Source of the DNA: Byssothecium circinans
Taxonomy: Eukaryota > Ascomycota > Dothideomycetes > Pleosporales > Massarinaceae
Reading direction: 5' to 3'
Assembly (NCBI GenBank): GCA_010015675.1
Contig: ML976979.1
Location: 369,926 to 433,925, forward strand
DNA: 64,000 bases
In this document: in pieces, positions 11,595-22,400 of the stretch
How positions within the stretch are numbered: position 1 is the first letter of the stretch
Layout of the letters: every line of letters begins with the position of its first letter
Made by a program: the position numbers and the translations under genes
The notes under the pieces: model-generated
What the model saw: only the letters and a program-made list of their open reading frames with translations
Databases searched by the model: none
Told to the model about the DNA's origin: nothing

Positions 11595-13140
11595 TGGGGT
11601 GGAGGACCAGCGCGCAGCGAGCACAAACAAATGCGCGGAGAAAGCCACAGTCGAGCAGGACAGTCGAAAGGTATAAAATAAGAAGATCTTACTAGCAGTT
11701 GCAGTAGGGCAGCTCGGATCAGATCAGATCATGCCATGCATCCGAAAAAGTAGAGTCCAGTTCTCCGCAATAATGTTCGGCGCTGCACAGCCAACACAGC
11801 ACAGGCACAGGCACAGCAAGAGCGGAAAGGAATCGACGGTACCGGGGGCCAGCGGACCGAGACGCGGCTCAGATCAGATTGTGCGCGTCGGTTCAGCTGC
11901 GCGCGCGTGGTTGGGAGAAAGAGAGTGGTCGAAGGGTGAGCGGTGGTGTGATGGATGGGCTGAGAGCCTGAGAGCAGAGAGAGGACGCGGTACGGCGGGC
12001 GGGCGGCAGCGACGGCTGACGGACTAGGGTGATGCAGGAAGGAGCGAGGCGACAAATGGTAAATTTATGAAATTCTGAATGCGCGTCTTTGGTGCGGCTC
12101 TGCCAGTCTTCACTGCTTGTCCAAGTGCATGTGTTGGCGAGGAGAGGAGGGTTGGAAGCAGACCTGAGCGGGTATCCTAAGAGTCTTTGATCGACTGCGT
12201 GCTTGCCCAGCTGCAAGTCGAGACTGCTGCTGTGTCGGCTGCAATGCCCTGTGTTCCGGACGAAAGAGGTAAGCGCCACTGCCAGTTCCTCGAGGCTACA
12301 TGCACGTGGACGCAAGGGGCGAAGATCGGCGGGGAGCCCCTCCGAGTTCCGAACGATCCCGAATCGACACCACAAACACCCTCCCTCTTAAAAGTCACCA
12401 ATACCTGCATCGATTGTCCAAATGGATCACGGTTCCTGAGAATGTCTGTCCTATAGTGCTGCGTGCGCTACACATTCTTGACAAGTCTGTGACACTTCCT
12501 CAACCACGGCTCACCGACCCACCTGTCAACCGCCACCCAGAGACAATAAACATGTCCTAGACGCCATTCATGGATCCATACCGCCTCCGCGCTTCCAGCC
12601 CACCAGCGCTTTGTTTTTGCTTTTCCATTCCAGCCCTGTCCTTGTATTTGGAATGAGGAGTACATGAAGATATCGTGGTGACGCCAAAAAAGCCAAAGAT
12701 GACGGGCGCGGACCGCCCCGAGGGGAAAACAATGACGATGAGCGTGATTGCCACCACAAAGATACTTATTGGGACGCCTTGTTGTCGGCGATGCGAAACA
12801 CGCTAACTGTACCTTTTTTTCAGCTGCAGGAATGAATGGCGGTTGACGATGTTGACGCTTTTCCCGAGAGCTGGGGGCATACGGGACGAGACGGCGGTTA
12901 CATGGGGCGTCGCTCGCATGCATTGACTGATGCAATTCAACGGACGCCGGAAACTGGGTATGATGCTGTCTCCTCAATATGTATATCGACCTTCCTACGT
13001 GTAACCATGAGAACAGTCATGAGTAGGTTGAACCCTCTCCAAGCCATCTAATGCCCTCCCAGTCCCAATGCCAATGCTCAATGTATATGCCCACCAAATG
13101 ATATAACCCACCCCATTCTCTTCCCACTATAAGCCCTCAT
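11595..13140. other. Intergenic, SREBP upstream region and GSH1 3' flank
   Basis: About 1.5 kb with no convincing gene. The part next to 11594 is the SREBP promoter/5' leader and holds GATCA direct repeats at 11717-11733, a second AGATCAGAT near 11871, and short CACAGG units near 11800. The minus-strand ORFs at 11893-12375 and 12468-12977 lack domains and splice support. Confidence 0.5.
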
Positions 13141-15446
13141 CTACCTCCTTCGCCCCAACATCTCCTTCCCCAACCCATCTCTCCCCTCTTCTCTAGTGAT
13201 CCTCTCTGCCGCCTTGACAAGGTCAAAGCAAATGTCATCCCCCACCACACTGTCCCCCCTATACGCATCGTGACTTTGAACAAAATGCCTAATCCACTTC
13301 GCAGCCGTCCAGTACGTGCCATCAGCCCTCTTCCTTATCAGATCAAGGTACCGGGCTAGATCGCAGCGGGTCTCGACATCGACGTTCATGCTGTCAAGGT
13401 ACGATTCAACGAGCGGAATCAGACCGGGAAAGGTTGAGGAGCTTGACGAAGAGGACGAGGTTTGGCCGTTGATGACTTCGTTGATCGTCATGTGCTCGTA
13501 CTCGTCTTCCACGGGCCCGGAGGGCGTGGCTGGTCTGCTCGTCTCAGCGGGCGTCGAAGTTCCAGTTCCGTTTGATCTCGAGTGTGAGTTGAAAGGATCT
13601 TTGCGGAACCAGAATTTCTGCGTCGAGACGGCGGCCCGGATGTGCGCCGTCTCCATGTTCTCGCTCACTCTTGCGATAGGAATGTAGAAGTTGAGGTTGA
13701 AAGACAAGATGGCGCGGGTGATGAGCACGATGAAGATACTGAAGGCTGCATTCTCGAAATCGGTGATTTGGATCTCCATGGGTCGGAACTCGACACGCCA
13801 GCCCATGTCAGAGCCAGGTGGCGGCGGCTTGAAGCGCATGTGTTGCCAGTTGGTAGATTGGAGGTTTTCAAAGTGGTCGGCTTTGGAAAGGTCGAGCGTC
13901 TGGAGGTCTTCGGCGAAGACGACGATGGGGTCGCGGATGAAGAGGTGGGCAAAGTGTGTTGCAAGGAGGTCGTCCATGCCACCGTCTATCAGGCGCTGTT
14001 TGATGTCTTTGTCAATTACTAGGTCAGGGTCGAGATACTCAGGTCGCAGTCGTGGGTCCTGAGAAATATAGGTTGAGTTTGACGCATAGCGAGACTTTGG
14101 TAGCCGCCATCTGTCGTGCTCGAGTGGCTACACCTAAAATCAGTATACTAGCACACGACATGGACACAATGGATGAGCAAACCTTCTCTCCCAATTCCTC
14201 TGGTGTACGGTCATCTACCGACCCGCTGATCTGATTCCAGCGTACGTCAGTATCAGCCAGGAACCCTTTATAGATCGGGGTCGCCGCGGTCAAAGCCAGC
14301 AAAATCGGCCCAAGCGGGCTCAGTTGATCATACATCGTCCTCCCCTCTTCAATGTTCTTAGCCTGGAACGTGATTTGCAAACAGCAGCTACCCATTCCAA
14401 ACGCCATAGCATCCATATAAATATGGTTCTCCTTTGCCGCTCCATTGCGAACATCGGCATCTTCAGGCCACTGATGAAGATCATAGTTGACAGTGGGGTC
14501 CTTAAACGGCCACTCTGTTTTCTCGTCCTTGAATACGGGCACGTTAAGTTCGACTTTTCTGCCCCGTCGCCAGCGGATGTTAGCCGCCAAGGTCGGGAAG
14601 CGAATATGCGGGTTCGCGATCTCATCGGGTACAAACTGAGATCGCAGCTTCGGGCCGGACACGGGGTATGACGGCACAACGCAGTCAGGCGATCCGAGAC
14701 GCGGGAATGTTGTCAGTGTGATGGGATACTCCTCTTTGGCCATGTGATCCTTGGCGATTGTGCGTCTGCGAGATGATTAGTCCTGCGTCGGTCTCATCCT
14801 TCCGAGTCACGTTTACCTCCATTTCATGTCAGGCTCAACGCTGAGTAGATCTTTGAACCCGATTCCCCATGGCTTGCCAGGGGTTGCTTCCAGCATGAAG
14901 CGTCCGAATTCGGGATGGAAGACAGGTGCGGTGACTTCAGCCTCACTGGACATATCAGTGAGTCGAACTGAGAACTTTCTTGAGACTCACTTGACAGGTC
15001 CTCTCTGTACATCGGGCACTCCCCCACCTTCGGCGATCAGCTTCTCATCATTGGCCAATGCAGCTAGAATATCTGCTTGTCGCAGCGAAAGTCGGACCTT
15101 GCGATTCTCCTCGTCGTAGCAAACAACAAGATACTCAATCTGATATCCCCATCAGTCAAAGCTACTATTGGAAACAGACACAGATCTACCTCGTCACCCC
15201 ACAAAAGTGCATCCCTCTCTTTCCCCTTCGCATTCTGCCAAATAGCAAGGAGTTGCTGCAGGCCACGTCAGTCCAAAGCGCCTCTTTAGGACTATACGCC
15301 GCACGTACTTCAATCCCCCATGACCGAACCTGACCAGCTACCTTCTTCGCCTCTGGCCACTCCAACGGAGTCCCCAACGCGCTTACAGAGGATTAGCAAT
15401 GCATATCAAGCAATAGAGAGCATTGCAGGTCTCACAGCAGGCCCAT
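13141..15446 (-). CDS. GSH1: Glutamate-cysteine ligase (gamma-glutamylcysteine synthetase), with an apparent 1-base frame break
   Basis: First and rate-limiting enzyme of glutathione synthesis. Seven exons: 15446-15436, 15381-15309, 15255-15190, 15138-14991, 14945-14817, 14765-14183 and 14127-13141; all introns are 45-55 bp and GT-AG. Conserved blocks in order: MGLLALGTPLEW at the start, LLWGDE|IEYLVV (acidic substrate/metal motif), RLSLRQADILAAL, MGSCCLQITFQ, PKSRYASNSTYISQDPRLR, and MGWRVEFRPMEIQ followed by TDFENAAF (about residue 441). All exons fit one frame except exon 4. Between the codons for LVV and YDEEN one base is missing at 15120/15121, so the direct reading ends at a TAG about 19 codons later. 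With one base restored the protein would be 665 aa, near the usual fungal length. Either an assembly error or a real lesion; see findings. Confidence 0.9.
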
Positions 15447-17650
15447 GCTTGAGCGGATTCGTGCAGCCCAACGTTCCGTTGAGCCTGCCCTAGCTACACG
15501 AGATGATGCACGCAGAAGCTGAAAAGCGAGGATGCCAAAGGACGGCGAGGTACAGGAGGAAACTCGGGGCGCACAGCAGAGATCTAACTTTAGCGGGGTT
15601 CGCGGCACGTAGGGCGAGGACGATTTGCGATTTGCGCAGCGCGGTACAGTAAGGGCGTTGGCGGCTGGAGGTGATGTGATGGCAGAAGAGCGCAGAGGAA
15701 CCGTTGCAAGCGCCGACTGAGAGGGACAGTATGAAGCGTTGATTATTAATGGCGACCGTGAAGTGGTTCGTCTGGTAGTCGCATCCTTGCTACTGCCCGA
15801 TACTCGGGCGCGCTTTCCTCTTTCGTAGCTATAGACGAGATGCCCACTGCTTCGGAATCCTGACCTCATCTGTATCAACTTCATACTACCATCGCACAAC
15901 ATGACTGTAGTACTGCCAGTACGTCTGGCATCACAACCGAACCTCTCTATCCACACATGTAGGGGCCGTTGGGCAGCCATCGTCTTGTGCCACTTCGGCT
16001 CGCCCCACGTGCTCTCCTCTCTGTCGCGTCAACTGGTAAAAACCAATGCCCGTGGAGCGTCCGTTCTGCCGGAACAATGATTGCTGCACACTCGACACTT
16101 TTCGGCAAGCGAGCGTCACTCCGGCTCCGTATACGCTGCAGGGCCGACAGGGAACGTATGCGTGCAGAATGTGAGCTGTCGTCTTGCCCCCGCATGGAGG
16201 TTGTGCAGCTGAGCAACGACGCCGAGGCTGGGATGAGTTGTAGCTGCAGTGTTGGTGGTTGTATATCAATAGAATTCTCTTGTTCTCCGGTTTGCTTGCT
16301 CGCCCGCCTGTCTTGCCAATACGGCACAGCACTGAGCACACGGAACCACCGCGACAATGGTTCCCGCGCGCGCCCAAGGATGACAGCATGCGAGCCACAA
16401 GCACATCGATCAAAGTGATCGCATATCGATCAAAGTGATCACGCAGTGCCTGCGCGGCGGCGAGTACAACCGTTCGAATTCGTCCACTCATGATAGCGCA
16501 CGACTGTTCATCGTTATCGTCGACGGCTGTTCTGGGTCTGGTGCATGGCGTGTGGGTTGCCCATCGATTGGAAGTGCAACCTACCGAGATGCCGTCTGAC
16601 AGATGCGGCGTGCCTCGTTGTAGAACCCGAGCCACGGCCATGTGAGAGGGAGTGTGCATGTGTGTTGAAGAAGAAAGGGTGACGGTGAAGTATTGGACGT
16701 CGTGGTCAAGAGATGGTACTGGGACATGGTTTGACAGTGACGGCAACAAACACCCCCTCGCTCCTTCTCGCTATGTCCTGGCTGTCAACCCCATTATACA
16801 TATGCGGCATGCGGGGCAGCTTCACAGTAATACAGCATCGAGATCCTAAAGGCACATACCCGCGCAGATCTGAGATGCCGTGGAAGGGAGGCCTGTGAGC
16901 CTTCGAATCAAGTCGTGTAAAGCGAGACAGGGTGACCCAACGGCTCCGAGAGGCGCGTCACAGCAAGACATGTGGAGGATTCCGAAGCGGGAAGGAAGGT
17001 AGCAAGCGTCCAATGAGGCGGATGCATCGTCAATGGTGGAACTAGTAGGCTTTGATCTTCCTACCCAACAACTTATCTGGACCTAATATTCTTGCCACTT
17101 CACCTGCTCTCCTCTCCGTCCACTCTAACCCCATGTCTGCTCGCATACTTCTAATAAAGTGCTGTCGTACAAAGGAAAAAGAAGGTTTGGTACTCTATCA
17201 CCCGAACCACCGAACCAATTGCCCGGGACGTGGTCGCCGAAACGACAAAACGAAAGAGAAAACGCCTTTATCCAGCAACAGACCTGAAAGCCTGCTGTAT
17301 GGTGTGCCAGAATGCATCCGTTGATGGTATATGACAATAAGAAAGTGGACCTACCCCATATCGCAAATTAATTTACAGAGCTCTTGCATCTCTAGAAAGA
17401 TGAGCCCACTCCCATGAACACCGTCCTGATCCCGTAAATGCATTACCGATAAAGCACGCCGAAGCTCCTATAGTGGAAAAGCGGTTGCAGAAACAAATAC
17501 CCAACGCAGACACCAAGCAGTGTACAATCTGATGACACATTCGAGGTGGTGTTGTGGCTGCGGAGGCTTCAGTCTATAATGACTGGTACGAGTTGACGGA
17601 CCGGGTCGTAAATACAATGATAGGTAATGTGATTTTCTAAAGGCGAGATG
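15447..17650. other. Intergenic, GSH1 upstream region and nsdD 3' flank
   Basis: About 2.2 kb. The minus-strand frame 15931-16749 (272 codons) is open, but it has no domain, biased low-information composition and overlapping open frames on the other strand, so I do not call it. A duplicated palindromic element at 16405-16440 is listed separately. Confidence 0.5.
16405..16440. repeat. Two copies of a 16-bp palindromic element at 20-bp spacing
   Basis: The 16-mer ATCGATCAAAGTGATC occurs at 16405-16420 and again, identical, at 16425-16440. Each copy contains the interrupted inverted repeat GATCA-AAG-TGATC. The period of 20 bp is about two helical turns, so both copies would face the same side of DNA. 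It lies about 960 bp upstream of the GSH1 start. A dimeric regulator binding here is an inference; no known motif is assigned. Confidence 0.6.
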
Positions 17651-19436
17651 CTATCCCGTTGGTGAGCCTTGGTCAAGGGATTTGGGTCGCAGATTCGATC
17701 CGGCCATGGCCTGTTTACCGCCCATCTTACGAGTAAGCTTCGCGTAGTCTGCAGCATATTAGCAGTTGCCAAAAGAAGAGATTGTAGAAAACGTACGAAG
17801 ACCGCACGCATTGCATAGCGTTCTTGCGCCGTCAGGGCCGCGCCGCCACTCAGGAGTTTCAGCTCGATTGCAGCTATGGCACCGTCCTGGTGGTGCGGCT
17901 CGCTGCATTGGCTTGTTAGGAATAAGTGTCTGATGAACGATGCAGGCAGCGAGGGGTGCACTTACACCTCGACGTTTCTTACTGTCAGGACCAGCAAACC
18001 CACCGGCTCCTTTCATGTCATCGCCGTAATTGCTCTGCATCTCGTGGTCGTAACCTTTCATCGGCCGATGGCGAGGATCTTGCGGTGCTTCCACCATGCT
18101 TGCTTGTTGATAGTTGTATATTACATCTCGCATGCGCTGCAGCGAAATCTGGATCTTTTCACTGTAGTCAAGCATTCGGTCAACCTCACTTAACGGAGGT
18201 ATTGAATGTGGAACTATGCCTGTACGATGAGTATCAAAGGCTTGCTGCATGTAATGTGTCGAGAATTCCTTGATGTGGCCTGACCCATCGGCCATCTAGA
18301 TCAAGTCAGCTAAGCCATTGCACGTGATCATCATGACAACCTACTTCATTGAGAGAAGCTTCCACGTCGAAGCTCTCGAGATGTCGTTTTACAGACTCGC
18401 CGTATGGAGCGAGACTTGAACGATGCATCTTTTTGTCTTCAGCCCGGTTCTCAGGCCATGACGGTGGATTAGGATATGATCGGGGAGGAGCAGAGTACGT
18501 CGCCGAGGGAGGATATGCAGAATTTGGCGGGCCAGGCGCTGGGGCTGAGAGAGGGTAGTTTGACGAAGGGTATTGAGAGTACCCATAACCGCGGTTCATC
18601 GGGCCAGCAGAATGCGGCGCAGGTCCTTCGTACGCTGAAGAGGATTGCGATGGATAGGAGGAATAGGGTGGATTTGGCCGGGGTCCTGGAGGCGGCGATT
18701 GAGTTGTTTGGAGAGGGTGCAGCGCCGGGAGCTTCGGATTATGCTGCGGAGCTGAGAATGAGGGCCTTGAATCGGAGAAGGAAGGTCGTGCTTCAGAGAA
18801 GGATGGCCGTGGTAATGAATCGGATTGCGCCTGGGGCGGTGGAGGCGGGGGTGCTGACGAGTTCGATGTGGTCATAAAAGGACTGTGGGGGTGCGAGAAT
18901 GGATTGCCGGGGCCCTGGCTGCCGTGGAGGTCGGTGGAGAAGGCTCTCGTCCGGTGGTCTACAGGCGACTTGGTCGGCGGGGGGAAATGCGGTTGGGACG
19001 CCGAGGCTGGCGCAGAGGCAGGAGGGACGTTCGGGGCGAAGGCGAGTTCATGTATAGAGGGCAAAGACTGGCGCGGGCGCTGGGCTTCCTTTTCGTCGTC
19101 GCCTGACGTTCGCCTGGACTCTGGCGGCGACAGCAATCCTCCCAGCGGGCCCGGGCCGGCGGTCGCTGAGCTGGCGGACGCCGATAGGTTTGGGGCGGGG
19201 AACAAGTATGATCGCTTCCTCTCCATCTCTTCTCGCTTCACGGAGTCTAGGGTGTTTATCGACGGCAAGCCGAAGCTCGAGCTATTCCACATGGTCAGTC
19301 GGAGATACAGACAGGCAGGCGGGGCAAACAACGCATCATTGCTCATCCAGACGGAAGCGGCAATGATGGCGGCGGTGGCGGTGGTGATGGTGAGGGATGG
19401 TGGTGATGTTGGTGGTAACGGACCTCTGTCGGGCAT
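17651..19436 (-). CDS. nsdD: NsdD-type GATA zinc-finger transcription factor
   Basis: Four exons: 19436-18345, 18295-17966, 17902-17797 and 17748-17651; 541 aa from the first ATG. The single GATA finger is C-X2-C-X18-C-X2-C at Cys482, 485, 504 and 507, flanked by KKRRG|RAAPPGR upstream and [11 protein letters not shown] downstream; this arrangement matches NsdD/SUB-1 proteins. The N-terminal part is P/S/Q-rich and disordered, with the conserved-looking blocks [19 protein letters not shown] and [12 protein letters not shown]. Exon 2 ([20 protein letters not shown]) could form a short helix. Known role: nuclear regulator required for sexual fruiting-body development and repressing conidiation. 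ATG 19436 is the longest choice; an internal start at [12 protein letters not shown] is an alternative. The 63-nt intron 2 is in frame and stop-free. Confidence 0.88.
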
Positions 19437-22400
19437 CGAGCGCCTCCATGGCAGTCGCGACCTGTGTGCGCGCTCGCTGGGGAAGGGACGACGGCGAACA
19501 CCTGCCCCGCCGTGCCGTATGTGCTTTCCCGCGCACTCGCACCAACCACTGTCGCCGGATGCCAGCTCTTGTATGACTCTGCGATGTCCTGCACGCGCCC
19601 GTCCACTATCAGATGGGTGATCCGAGCCGTCCGTCGCCGTGCCAGCTGCGCGCTGCGGGAGGCGTGATGGGGGAGACGGGGGGGACGGGGGGGAGGTCGC
19701 CCTTTTTGCTCTCGACGGCGGCGGTGCCGAAGCGCACTTGAATGCGGCGCGGCGTCGTGGGCGTCCAAGCGTGTGAGAGCGCTTGTCAAGTAGGACATGG
19801 AGACATCAAGGCTGACTGGGAATCGAAGAGCAGAGCGGGCGATTCAGATGTTGACAGCTGCAGGTCGCGTGATCTCGCCCAGATCTCCGGATCTCCAGAT
19901 CTGGCTCGATGATGGTGGACGACAGTACGGAGCACAGTGGCGGGCGACGAGGACGAGGGATGATGGGATGGGAATCATGGCATGTTGGAGCACACCAGCA
20001 CCACTCCCGGGACCTACGCGGCTACGCCTACCTACGACCACTGACTACCACTGACCAGGGCTCTCTGCTTGGAGATGGGCGCTAAGCGAACCACCTCTAA
20101 CCCTGGCCCAGTCTGTCCTGACTTCAGCATTTCGTTTCTGTCGTGGAAGAAGATCGGCGCCAACGAGTCTCTACGGCGGCCTATGCATGCCGGCACTCGA
20201 GGGCAGCACGGCTCCAGGGCTCCCCCATTGCATTGCGGCTCGCCCTCCAGCGCGCAAGGCTGGCACTGGCGACGCTCACTGTGCTGTGCTGTGCTTGTTG
20301 CGCCGCGATGCCCGCCTGTTTGGCGCTTCTGAGAGAACCAAAGCTGGCGGTTTGTGCCAGCATGGGGCTGGCGCCAATACGTTCCCAGAAGCTCGGGGCC
20401 TCCTGTTTTGCCATAGTCAGCGATCGCGATCGATGGAACATCCCAGTCATTATGCGGCCTGCCCCGGTTTAGCCCATACCTTTCTGTCACGTCGTCCTTG
20501 GCGGCGAGCACACCGTGTGAAAGCTTCCGCATCCCTTCCTACCCACGCCCAACGCCACCACAGGCCATCGTTCGGCATCCCGAAGTCATCATGCAGCATC
20601 GAGATGATTCGCCTCATCTCACGCCCGCTACATGTCCAGGCACGCCACACATGCATGCACGGCTCTGTTACCGTCACGTGATGCCTTCTGTCCCGCGTCA
20701 TGCCACGCACACTAATCGGCCGGATCTGGCCTGCCAGCAAATCCCAGGTCGTGGTTTCATCGGCGCCGGCACGATCAAGACGGGGGGCGGGGCGGCCGTT
20801 GGAAACATACCCGAACCAATCTTGCGTGCGCTAGAACAGCTCAAAGCCATGTCAACCCACGAGTCGTATCTCTCCCCTCCCGGTGCCCCGAGCTCAGCGC
20901 GCGCTGAAATTGGAATCGAGGAATCACGCCACTTTGCCTCTCATTGCCACATGGGGAGACCCAGCCGCTGTCCAAAGCCCATCATCTGGCTCAAACTGCG
21001 GCTCGGCTAGGTCAAGCGAAAACTCTCTACCAGATCTATCTGAAATCGCGCCTCAAGAGATAGGACCCGCTGTTAGCCTTCTTTTCACGTGTCGGTACAA
21101 CGCCATGCGGCCAGAAACATTCCCTTTTGTCAACCGTTCAGCTGCGGAAACCTGGTAGATCCAACATCCACGTTATGGGCACGCTTTCATATCGATCGAC
21201 CAGAGCAAATTTCCAAATTTCTAGCGGTCGGCAGTGCCCATCGTATCTGCATTTAAGGTATCCAGCATTCCAATTCTACGGATGCCGACGGCATGACGCT
21301 TGCGACCCCTCCGAAGCGCAGGTGTGATGCAATTATTATCGATTGGGCATTGCAACATGCGTTCACGAGACACAGCAGGCATCATCCCGACAAATATCTC
21401 CGCCGCCAGGACTTGGGGACCACATGCCTCGCTTGTCTTTACTGCTTTTCTTCATGGGCATCCTCACGTCGTGCTACGAATTTGCGATCTCCCGCGTGGA
21501 AAATCAGTCCGCAGTGTTTACGCAAGATCGAGCCTGCAGCGGTTGAAGACAGTCCGCATGACCAGACGCTGAGTAACGCAGGGATGGCTTCGGAATTTTA
21601 GTAACACGCCTTAGCTCTACATGTCATGAAGTACATGGAACGCCCACCGCATAGTATTGGATATGCCCATGACAAGATCCCTTGCTTTCCGACAATTTTA
21701 CAGTGGAGTCTTATCTGCGCATGTTAAGCCTCCTGTTCGCCAGCATAGGAGACAGCCTGTACCAGTATTCTATGTCTCCATCTACAAATCCCGCGGACTT
21801 GATTGCGGCTTTGAAGTCATCTCCCAAGGCAGATCTGAGACGGGCTAATCTTTGTTGATGATCCTGCTTGTCAGATCTTTTTGCAGATTGAGGTCTTCCG
21901 TCCGAGATACTTTCAGCAGACGTGACCGAGACACAACACTAGGTGTGTTTCAAACCAACGGCCACGAGTCAATAGCGCCGTTCGTGACAGCCGTGGACAG
22001 TTACCTGTGACCGAGCTCTCAGGTTTTAGCGTCGACTTCAACGAAGAAACATCGCAAAGACCTCTCCGGACATGTGCGGACGAAGTTGTCAATAATGGGA
22101 ACAGGTGGGGTATATGTGATCCGGCGTCTGCATCACTCCCGCACGTCAAGGGTCTCGCCACGAGGTATTATTATTTAAGGATGAACAAGGTTTCTAAGTT
22201 CACCCAGGAATTACATCAACAGATTAGGTAGTTGCTGACGATTCCGTGGTATATACTATAGGCGACTTCATCCTTCTGACAATTACTCAGCCGTACTCTC
22301 ATTAAACCCTAGCTTGTTAACTATGTACGTGTCTGGCAAACTCATACGAATGTGGCATGTCACATACACGCCAAGATGCAGCTCGGTCCACATCAACCAG

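Noticed and set aside
15931..16749. 272-codon minus-strand open frame upstream of GSH1
   Set aside because: No domain or splice signals, irregular Cys/Arg/Ser composition, and an equally open frame on the opposite strand.
18868..19620. 250-codon plus-strand frame over nsdD exon 1
   Set aside because: It is the antisense shadow of a real low-complexity coding exon; G/S/R-rich with no independent evidence.
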